Below, in pieces: positions 56,027-64,000 of a stretch of DNA of 64,000 nucleotides (within the stretch, counting starts at the first letter, position 1; each line of letters begins with the position of its first letter). The translations under genes and the position numbers were made by a program. The stretch spans positions 291,118,236 to 291,182,235 of the forward strand of contig CM060900.1 in the NCBI GenBank assembly GCA_030762935.1, in the 5' to 3' direction. Under the pieces are notes generated by a model. The model saw only the letters and a program-made list of their open reading frames with translations. It searched no databases and was not told the DNA's origin. The stretch is from Hymenopus coronatus (taxonomy: Eukaryota; Arthropoda; Insecta; Mantodea; Hymenopodidae).

Positions 56027-58295
56027 CCCTTCAGTGGTCGCGTAGGCACCCACCATTAAATTTTCTCTTACATTACTCTTCCATTATTGTCAACAATGTG
56101 GAGCTTTTCAGTACCTTAATTTTATGATTTAATCTAAGCATGTGTTTCTCTCATTAATGTGCCACAAGTTGTTCAATGATATTTTACATTTCTTAATGTG
56201 GATGACAATTGTCATATGCCCGGCTACTTGTTTTGGAAGCCTAGCTGGAATTCCTTTTTTCCAACTTTACTGGCGTAAGTGCCATTGTTTATTCATATGT
56301 GATGTCGTGAGGATCAAATGATCCAAATCAATGGCTGCAATGGCTAAAAGAACTAGATGTGGAGGAAGAAAACATAGAAGATAGTGACAGTAAAGAAGAT
56401 AATGATAATTCTGAACCTACCTTGGAACACTGTTCTGAGTCAGAACAAGAGTTTTCTGATGACAAGGATAGTGAAACAGCCGATGCTTTCTACTGGGGAA
56501 AAGATGGAGGTAAGTGGAGTAAAATAAAGCCTAGATCAGCTGTAGAAACCAGAGCACATAACCTCATATAACTCCAAGGCCTAGAAATACTGCTATTGAA
56601 TATCTGAATTTATTTATTGATGATGGTATTGTGAAAATGATAACAAAATATACTAACATGTACATAATAAAGAAACAAGTAAAGTGTTCAAGAGAAATGG
56701 ATGCATACCCTACAGATGAAATAGAGATTAGAGCATTGTTAGGGCTCTTGTATTTTATTGGTACTCATCGTAGCAGCAGGCTAAACATCATGCCAATGTG
56801 GGATAATTCACTAATGTGGGCATTAAAACTTGCTATTTGTCAATGAGTGACCACAGATTTAGATTTCTCCTGCACTGCCTCAGGTTTGATGACGTAACTA
56901 GCAGAGAAAAGCAGAAGTGTATTGATAAGTTAGCACCTATAAGAGAAGTTTTTTAAATATTTCTAGAGATATTTCAAAAATATTATGAAGTAGGCTACTA
57001 TGTAACTATATATAAGCAGCTTCTGGCCTTCAGGGGAAATTGCTCATTTAGGCAATATATACCGAGTAAACCTGCCAAATATAGTGTAAAAGAGTTTGCC
57101 TTGGTAGACATGGGAAACATGTATACAATCAACATGGAAGTATACTGTGGTAATCAGCCATATGGACCATACCTACAGAGCAACTCATCTCACGATTTAG
57201 TTTTTAGGCTGTCACAATCTGTTTTTGAAAGTGGTAGAAATATCACTGGTGACAATTGGTTCTCCATTGTACATTAGCAAAGGTGTTACTGGAACACAAA
57301 ACCTACAATGTTGGAACACTAAAAAGAACAAGAGTGAAATTCCTAAAGAATTTTTGCCAGCAAAATCTAGAAATATAAACATATCCTTGTTTGCCTATCA
57401 GCCATTTGGTACATTAGTATCATACTGTCAGAGAAAAAATAAGTCCACTAGATGTATTTCAACAATGCATCATGATGACAAAATAGATGCAACCACAGGT
57501 GATAAGAAAAAACCTGAAATAATAACATGCTATAACAAAACCAAAATTGCGTAGATCAGCTATGCAGTCACTATAATGTAGCTAGAAACACTCGTCGATA
57601 GCCTATGGTCATTTTTTTTTTATCTTCTGAATATCTGTGCAATAAATGCAATGACAGTTTACACTGATAACAATAGTGCAAATATTATAAGATGCAAATT
57701 TCTAGAAGAAATAATCCAGAAATTTATTAAACCACAAGTTGAAAGACGAGCAAGACTTCAAACGGTTCCTGTTAAATAAGGAAGAGAGCATAAATTCTTC
57801 TCAGTCTGCAGCTCCCACAGAGCTATGATGATGTTACCTGTGTGGTAGAAGCAGAAACAAGATGAGTAGAAGAGCCTGCAACAAATGCAATAAGTGGGTG
57901 TGTCCAGAACATGCAAGAGATATTTGCATAGAATGCTTCTCTGAGAAGTAGACAGTGATTGTGTAGGTCGTTTTTCATCAAGAAAGCCATATATGTCTCA
58001 AGTAGACTGTTGAAATTTAAATCTGCAAACGTATGTTATTGTATTCTTCTAACTAGTCAAAGGACAATTTAATAAATTCATGTTATGACCATGTACTTAT
58101 TTCGTATAAGAATGTAAAGATGTCTATGTATCAATGGCCGATATAAAACATTATTATGATTTATGTTGATAGAAACATCCAACAATCCTGTATATTTAGC
58201 AAAAACATGCTTGAAGAAAGTTTTTATTATGCTGGATGACCATCGTCATCCACACAGGCACTCATGTTACAATAAAGGGTGCGACCACTGGAGGA
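56027..58295 (+). mobile_element. piggyBac-like DNA transposon, full length, decayed
   Basis: 2.27 kb. The ends are inverted: left CCCTTCAGTGGTCGCGTAGG, right (reversed) TCCTCCAGTGGTCGCACCCT. TTAA flanks the right end (58296-58299). The interior has a transposase remnant and a Cys-rich C-terminal stretch. It lies in the PPP1R7 intron in the opposite orientation to the gene. Confidence 0.87.
56301..57960 (+). pseudogene. piggyBac-like transposase remnant
   Basis: Near 56301 an ATG is followed after one codon by a stop; the frame then continues NDPNQWLQWLKELDVEEENI into an acidic N-terminal region (56359-56571). The family core follows in pieces: NTAIEYLNLFIDDGIVKMIT and TKYTNMYI (about 56585-56660), DEIEIRALLGLLYFIGTHRS (56717-56776), RFLLHCLRFDDVTSREK (about 56860-56920), then LVDMGNMYTINMEVYCGNQ (about 57100-57160), ESGRNITGDNWFSIV with the first catalytic Asp (about 57227-57270), and in frame 57300-57552 the segment ending KKPEIITCYNKTKIA. 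The last catalytic block (xVDQLCSHYNVARNTRR) follows with its Asp. A Cys-rich tail (CNKCNKWVCPEHARDICIEC, about 57877-57940) ends it. Stops and shifts disable it. Confidence 0.88.
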
Positions 58296-58299
58296 TTAA
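58296..58299. other. TTAA target site, right
   Basis: Intact TTAA directly after the right terminal repeat, the target tetranucleotide of piggyBac-type transposons. Confidence 0.85.
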
Positions 58300-58677
58300 C
58301 ATCAAAATGGTTGCTAAGCAGTAGAGAATACACAGAGGACATTGATGAGTCAAAGGTATAAGGCAAATTACCTGCAAGACTATAAGATTTAATTTACATT
58401 TGAATCAAATGATCCTATCTGCAGATGTCATGATTAGGTCTATAATGTTCTAATGTTAGTTATGTTAGATCACAGTGCAGGAACAATTCTTTATTGCCAT
58501 AAATGCACAAGTTCAAAGGGTTTTAGGTGTGGGACAATATCCATCGTAACTTACAGAATGGAAAATAAACCTAGAAATAATGAAGAACAGAGGCAGAGTC
58601 AAAAGAACTTGCTCTGCACCATTTCAGTGGTGAAAGAAATGAGAGGAAAATATTACCCTAAAAAATGAACTACAAAC
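58300..58677. other. Intron sequence, nothing recognised
   Basis: A 71-codon open frame (58453-58668 plus) has no recognisable motif. Confidence 0.45.
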
Positions 58678-58730
58678 CTCAGCATTAACATCAAGCGACA
58701 GGATTTCATTTCCATCTGGTATTTCACAAC
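58678..58730 (-). CDS. PPP1R7: PPP1R7/sds22-like, small upstream exon
   Basis: Minus-strand exon of 53 bp after an ATTGTTTCAG acceptor (58740-58731), ending GCTGAG before GTTTGT (donor at 58677). Two bases finish a codon begun upstream; 17 codons follow: CEIPDGNEILSLDVNAE. It ends in phase 0 and joins the next exon's VLNLNHHSVDD. The acidic/polar stretch just before the first leucine-rich repeat fits PPP1R7, whose N-terminal acidic region precedes a VDL-type start of the repeats. The short size makes this the least secure of the four exons, but phase and splice sites agree. The exon carrying the start codon would be at higher coordinates and is not identified. Confidence 0.8.
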
Positions 58731-60400
58731 CTGAAACAATGATGACAGCCATTAGCATATTATTAACATGTTGGCTGAAACATTTAAAAAACATGTTAAC
58801 TTCAAGCAAACCTGGATAACCATAGTACACAACTGTTCACCAAAGAAAAAGAAATAAAAATAAGTCAATATATCTATCCCCCCCTCACTATCTCTTCAGG
58901 ATATCACCACTTACCCCAGCAGCAGCTGACAATAGGTCCTCAAAGCATGTCCTGCCAATGATCTATTAAGTGCAGTTACATGAACATTTAACACTGATTC
59001 ATTTTCCATTATGTCTAAACTTCTTGAAATTTTTTTAACATAAGCATTGTGCATTTCATTTCAATCTCTAGAATTCAAATAAATTTGGTATGCCTTGTTT
59101 TAATTCCTTACACAAGAGTTCTTTTTGTATGGACAGGAGCAGCATCTTTTATTTTCTAATGCTTTCCTGAAAAAAACAATTATTATTCTGAAAAAAAAAT
59201 CCCACAAATCTTGTGTTTTGTAGGACATATTTTGTGGCTTTAATTGTGTCATGATACGAAAACTCCTTTAAACATTAATGCCTAGTTGCGGGAAAGCAAA
59301 TCAAACTGCTTACTGGTTGGCAATCAATGTTTTATCAATTTGATTTTTGCTGTGTGCACAAATGCTAATCACCAATCATTGGGTATTCATCAACTGATTA
59401 CCAAAATGCATTTGGCGATCAATGATGTATTTTAGAACTACACCCAGCAGACAATGCTATTTTCTTTGGTTTTTAAAAGCTGCCTGAGCAGAGTACATTG
59501 TGAATTTAAAATAAGTGAAAATGACTCACTTCACAAGATCCCAGCAAGCTCATACCCGAGTTAAACTTCTAATCACACAACAAACAACTGATTGTTGGAA
59601 TCCAATAAGGCTGAAAAAAACTTAAAATAATGAAAACATCATAGCATGATTTTTGTGCATTCAAAAATGGCAGAATTTGCCGATTCTAAATCACAAATCA
59701 ATGCAAAATTGGGTTTTTATGCAAAATTTTACCTTTTGGTGAATTTCTAATAATAATGAGATTTATTTCAGAAAAGAAAACAAAACAAAACTTTTGAGTT
59801 ACTAGTAGTTACAGGACAATGAAAAACTGCAATCAGTTTGGGTTTTGTACATCTCATCAAACGGTTGCATACCTGCTTCTAAGTGGCTTGACTGCCACTG
59901 TAATCCCCTTTCCCTTTACAACGCTTCTCAGCTTCATGCTATCACTTGCACTTCCCCTAGTGCTTGCCCCCTGTTCTTTTCCTTTCAAGTCTGCAGTTTA
60001 TACTCTGCCTACCAAAGGCTTAAAAGTGATTCAACTGCACGAAACTGATTATTAATATTTGTTATATATTTATTAAATGTCTCACCAATGTGAGTTGCCA
60101 GAAAAAAAAAAAAAAAAAAAGTATAACAAACAGAGTATACATCAATAAGTTACATAGCTTGAAACATAACTCAGAGTAGTACAAAAACAAAATGGTTTAA
60201 TTACAAAGTATAAAAAAACAAAATGGATGATTACAAACTATAAAAAAAAACAAAATGTATAACACGATATACAGTGAAAAACATAATGCTTGTAATACAA
60301 AAGATTTGATGACTACAATAACATAAAATGGATCTACAAATAGAATGATTATGTAAAATGGTTAGAAATGAAATGTTTAAAACACATTTTGTATTTAATA
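58731..60400. other. Unassigned stretch (probably 5' intron of the PPP1R7-like gene)
   Basis: No first exon found. Around 60090-60420 there is an A-rich part with a recurring word like ATTACAAAxTATAAAAAAACAA, reminiscent of a LINE 3' untranslated region on the minus strand. A poly(A) of about 20 is at 60101-60120. Confidence 0.4.
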
Positions 60401-60960
60401 AAATGGTTACAATTTATAGCAGTGGTCCCTATAAATTTGAAGTGATGCTTTAACAAACCTATGGTTTTTAATTGCTGGAGGTCAAGTTGGAATTTTCCCC
60501 AGATATTAATCAGAGTATGGTGTTGTGTCTCAAGCACCAATTAATCCATATATTTATGTTTTTATGGTGATATTGTGGGCAGTCATTTCTCTCTGTCTAT
60601 CTCCTCTGTTTGAAGCAAACTCTAGGATCAAGAATGTATCCTTCAGAGGAATCAGATTCAGATTCCAAGATGTCGATTCATGATTTCCATTTGCTAATAC
60701 TGCATGAACTTCTTCACACATTAGGTAGCTTTTTATGCATAGATTTCCAGCAAACTCTGAATGAATGCAATGATATCTGTTATTATTCTGTAATTCTCCA
60801 AAAGACATGATCCAAGAACATAGACTAAGGTTTCTGTCATGGCATTGCCTACAGAGATAGTCCAAAGATCTTCCTGCTATAGATTGTACTGCAGAAATGT
60901 TCAAAATTATTTTCAAAGCTTCACGTTGTTCATATAAGAAAAAAGGCCTTTATGATCTTT
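60400..60960 (-). pseudogene. Possible LINE C-terminal remnant
   Basis: Minus-strand frames give REALKIILNISAVQS near 60915-60880 and MTETLVYVLGSCLLENYRI-like residues near 60840-60790, then near 60500-60430 WGKFQLDLQQLKTIGLLKHH, which resembles the WxxLPxxLKxIxxLxxFK end of LINE reverse transcriptase proteins. The 120-codon frame 60554-60916 does not continue the match well, so either the element is badly shifted or this is something else. Offered as a weak call. Confidence 0.35.
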
Positions 60961-61048
60961 TAACCAACTGTTTGCTGCAGTGTATTCTTTATAAAGCTCT
61001 ACACAATTTCCTTTATTTAGTTACTCTTTCAATTGATTGAATTCCATT

Positions 61049-61056
61049 TGTCACAG
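61049..61056. other. SINE target duplication, left
   Basis: TGTCACAG, repeated at 61306-61313 beyond the SINE copy. Confidence 0.7.
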
Positions 61057-61302
61057 CTTTTTTTTTTGGGGGGTACTGTGCTTTTACTGCTTGTGGCACT
61101 GCAGGTGATGACACCGATGATACATGGAATAAAGATGGAACACTGGTGGAATGCGATGGCAGGGGAAACTGGAGACCCCGGAGAAAGCTTGCCCCTGTGC
61201 CAATTTGTCCACCACAAATCCTACATGCGGTCGTTTGGGATCGAACCCAGGCTGTCTAGGTGAGAGGTGAATGGTCTCGAATACTTGACCACGGTGCGGC
61301 CC
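61057..61302 (-). repeat. tRNA-derived SINE with poly(A), copy 2
   Basis: Same family as 29030-29290: shared body words on the plus strand include TGATACATG, GATGGAAC/GATGGAGC, GAATGYGATGGCAG, TTGTCCACCACAAATC and GATCGAACCC (B box, 61239-61248), ending GCGGCCC. The head begins on the minus strand GGGCCGCACCGTGGTCAAGTA, and the A box is disrupted (AGTATTCGAGACC against AGTGGTTAGACC). The tail is a poly(T) on the plus strand (61058-61067). Confidence 0.85.
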
Positions 61303-61305
61303 TTC

Positions 61306-61313
61306 TGTCACAG
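61306..61313. other. SINE target duplication, right
   Basis: TGTCACAG; see 61049-61056. Confidence 0.7.
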
Positions 61314-62284
61314 TTGGACTTTCTGTGCAAATATATTGCTGGTGCGAGAATTGCAGATTTTGTCATTTAAGGGCAAGTCCTACGATTTCTCAATAATCAA
61401 TGCTCTCCTTCTGTAATCACACAGCTTCCTCTAGGTAACCTTATAGGATAATTTGTAAAGTATTTAGTTTGCCATTCTGAATTCAATGGAAGTGCTACAA
61501 TTGGGGAGTTCATAAACTAGAAAACAATCAAGAATTGCCTTGTAAGGCAGGCAACAACAAAGAAAATGTAAGATTGCATACATCACAGGAATTCTTTTGC
61601 CATGGTTTTAGAATAAATTGGATGAGACAAAGCAAAATAAGGCTCTAAACTTCATTCATGACTGAAAAAGATGGTTAAACTTCACAGATGCATTAAGATT
61701 GCACAGAATAAAAAGTCTGATGCCATAATCTGTATGGGGGGAAAATGCTGGTAATTACATTACTGTTCACATAACCCTCCTCTCTGTTGGCCACCATTTG
61801 ATGATGTAGGTACTTCTTGTTTCCTTACTCCTCCTATGCCTGAATCTATACATTCTAATGTTAGAGACAGAGAACTTTTGCATCTATATATGTATGTGAC
61901 AACTTAAACACCACTTAACTGATTTTGTTAATTCTTTTACCACTGGAAAGCCCAAGATTTGTAACCAGCATGCGCTATAAAATTCTTTAAAGTTTCAATT
62001 CATAAATTACTAAAATAATAATAAAGGTTTGCAAAGCCTGTGTATTAGCATATGAGCATGCTGAAGTCTTACCGCAAAGACTGTCAGGGTAAAGGTTAAG
62101 AAGTCAGTTGTTGTCTTTGCATTAATATCAACATTTTTCAACTGCTATTATTGTTGCTATTATGAGGACGACTTTACCATTGTTATTAGGAATTCAAGAA
62201 CTGTCTACTAGATTGTACAGTGATTTCATAAAGGTCGGCAGTAAGTATAATAAAATAACTATAACGTCCGATAATTTACGATAC
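61314..62284. other. Unassigned stretch
   Basis: No gene or element recognised with confidence. Confidence 0.45.
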
Positions 62285-62718
62285 TGAACAAGTATCTTTG
62301 TGACTAACAAATTGTTAACAATTAAAGTCTTAAATTCACTGCTATAAATAATTCACTCGACGTTTCAAGGCATAGACAGTTTACAGCTGCACACCATTCA
62401 TGGCTTGTGTACCATATGAGCTAATACTCCAGCCACTCACGACTCAGTACACTTCACAACAACCTGACTTGCCATTCTTCCCCCTTTCATAGTTAGAAAA
62501 TAACATCACACAGAACTTTCTGGAAGGTTCTGGAATCCAAAGCTTTGAGAAACAACTAGAACTAGAAATTCAAGAAGATTGTGACATGTCGGGTTCCTAA
62601 GGTTCAAATTACCATTGCATTGCTCTTACTGTTGTTTATGTATTCAACTGTGAGTCTAACATTCCAGCTCCACCATCACATATCAGGGCAAACGTGAGAA
62701 TAGTCACATACACAGACA
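62285..62718 (-). repeat. 3' LTR of gypsy element F
   Basis: On the minus strand it begins TGTCTGTGTATGTGACTATTC and ends GTTAACAATTTG...TTGTTCA, about 434 bp. It shares CCAGAAAGTTCTGTG, GCAGTGAATTTAAGACTT and the TCTCACGTTTGC start region with the LTR of element B. A purine tract (GAGGCAAGG on the minus strand, 62734-62726) precedes it. Confidence 0.75.
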
Positions 62719-62725
62719 GCATTGT

Positions 62726-63060
62726 CCTTGCCTCAGGGTTGGTCATCCTGACCAGTGTTATCGTCGTGGGCTAGACAATCCAAATGTACTACCCGTTTCT
62801 TCCCATCGGGTGCAGTCATCTACTTCATTGATCTTCCCCAACACTCGGCACAGTCCTGCCCACGGTTGTTGTGTTGGCAAGGCATTTGCCTTCTGATTTT
62901 AGTCATACCTGCACCCATGTTTATTAGTATCCGGCACAGCCTCCCTTGTATCTAGACGTCTGTGACAAAGCTATCATCCAATCTTCTTCCTAAGGACTAA
63001 CGTCACTTGAAAGTCTGGAAAGACATGCGCATCACCATGCCATTCTCCACTTAAGTTCTG
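62726..63060 (-). pseudogene. Integrase C-terminal end of gypsy element F
   Basis: Minus-strand pieces QQPWAGLCRVLGKINEVDDC (about 62875-62810) and KKRVVHLDCLAHDDNTGQDD (about 62805-62745) are the last integrase motif, as in element B. Nothing of reverse transcriptase or the integrase core lies between this and gag. Confidence 0.72.
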
Positions 63061-64000
63061 CTTGCTGGTTGGCTTGGTGTTGACAGAATTTCAATAGTGA
63101 CCTAGCTCACTATACCCCCAGCATACACAACTTGAAGGTGGTTGTCTCTGGGTTGTCTCTTTCTCCCTGTCATAGTAAATACTCATCTTCGAGGTGAGTG
63201 CAGCTGTTATCTTGGCTACCTCCATTCTTAGTGTTAGTGCCTCATGATTGTCTTGTAGTTGCATAAGTCAGCACTGACATCACACAACCCCCCAACAAAG
63301 GAATAGGCAGCTTTCTGGAGCATACAAACAGGTGGTTTGTTCACCAGTATTTTGATCACCAGCTGTTCTATTACCACAGACAACTCCTGCCATTCCCCTG
63401 GCTGTTGTAGCCTCAACTTGAGCAGACTGCAGTAGGCGGCCCCCAAGTGAAGGTTTCTGAATCGGTTCTCCAGGGCCTCCCAGCTGTCTCTGGACACCAC
63501 CAATGTTGGAATTGCATTTCTAATTTCCACTGCTCATTCCTGGAGGCTGGCTACCAACTGTGTGGCTTCCTCCTCTGTCCATATTTTGTGGGTGAACTGT
63601 CAGCACCAGAAGACTTTGTAGGTTGATGTTCCATCATGCTTAGGTAGCTTGAAGCATAGAGATGTTTCACATCCTATCATCTCTACTTTCAAGTCCTTCA
63701 GCCTTCCATCCAGCATTCTTTCCATCTTGGTGCTGCCATCAACTTTTTCCTTCAGAACATTAAGATGTTGGTCATGGTATTTTAATGTTCCATCAAGCTC
63801 TTACACTTTTACCCCAACTTCTTCCATGTCCTCCTTTATGCTGGGCTATTGTTCATTGATTTTGTTCGATTTCTCCTCTTCAGATACTCCATTCCAGAAT
63901 CCATTTCCTCTTCCACCTTCTACACTCTGAATTGCATTTGAATGTTCGCTTCCATTGCAGATTCCATTTTTGGTCCCTCTCCACCATTATAGATTTAAAG
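63061..64000 (-). pseudogene. gag of gypsy element F, running off the window
   Basis: Read on the minus strand from the window end. Coiled-coil frames (MESAMEANIQMQFRV-like) lie near 63990-63850. The best part is the open frame 63530-63234: LVVSRDSWEALENRFRNLHL, GAAYCSLLKLRLQQPGEWQE, LSVVIEQLVIKILVN and AAYSFVGGLCDVSADLCNY, a well-kept gag core (LxxRFGDxHLxxxYxxxLxxR...FIDGLRDxxxQ in relatives). Then a short tail and the join to integrase. The 5' LTR would be beyond 64000. Confidence 0.78.

Overview
This is a metazoan, AT-rich genomic window with long introns and gene-poor DNA, densely filled with transposable-element remains. The retrotransposon gag type (coiled coil rich in Met, Glu and Lys, then a gag core), the Tc1/mariner, piggyBac and hAT remnants, several tRNA-derived SINEs and a few interstitial TTAGG units point to an invertebrate, most likely an arthropod. 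That placement is inference; no species marker is present.

The only host gene I can support is a protein phosphatase 1 regulatory subunit 7 (PPP1R7/sds22) homologue on the minus strand. Four internal exons (58730-58678, 55564-55368, 44318-44156, 37402-37286) have consensus splice sites and matching phases and encode tandem 22-residue leucine-rich repeats. The first exon(s) would lie right of 58.8 kb and the last repeats plus C-terminal cap left of 37.28 kb. I found neither, so the gene is incomplete here.

Everything else recognisable is mobile or repetitive DNA. From left to right: a piggyBac-like transposase remnant (1-830, minus); the RNase H and C-terminal end of a LINE (3.8-4.6 kb, minus); an old Ty3/gypsy element with both LTRs (4633-9947, plus); a Penelope-like element (about 9.95-10.95 kb, minus); a LINE reverse transcriptase remnant (11.15-12.57 kb, plus) followed by two SINE copies; a gag-only gypsy remnant (13.0-14.1 kb); LINE RNase H scraps (15.1 and 16.2 kb); a full-length I-group-like LINE with an 11-bp perfect target duplication (18839-24754, minus); a diverged inverted repeat pair (27.1-27.5 and 32.46-32.9 kb) enclosing a Tc1-like remnant split by a SINE and about 1.9 kb of AAT-type repeats; a complete-length mariner with TA duplication (33694-34998); further gypsy remnants at 35.6, 39.6-43.1, 47.9 and 62.3-64 kb; LINE and hAT remnants (45.3-47.8 kb); a short Tc1/mariner-type derivative (49921-50594); a 1.2-kb trinucleotide-phased minisatellite (52.1-53.3 kb); and a second piggyBac with both terminal repeats (56027-58295).

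All elements carry stops, frameshifts or lost catalytic residues, so none looks active. Even the youngest-looking one, the 5.9-kb LINE, has a Gly in place of a catalytic Asp of its reverse transcriptase. No bacterial-type operon, CRISPR array or undescribed defence system is present. The more original observations are the short DNA transposon at 49.9 kb, the inverted pair of tRNA-bearing repeats, the 119-bp insertion with a 13-bp duplication at 54.6 kb, pol-deleted gypsy derivatives, and a trinucleotide expansion inside a reverse transcriptase gene.
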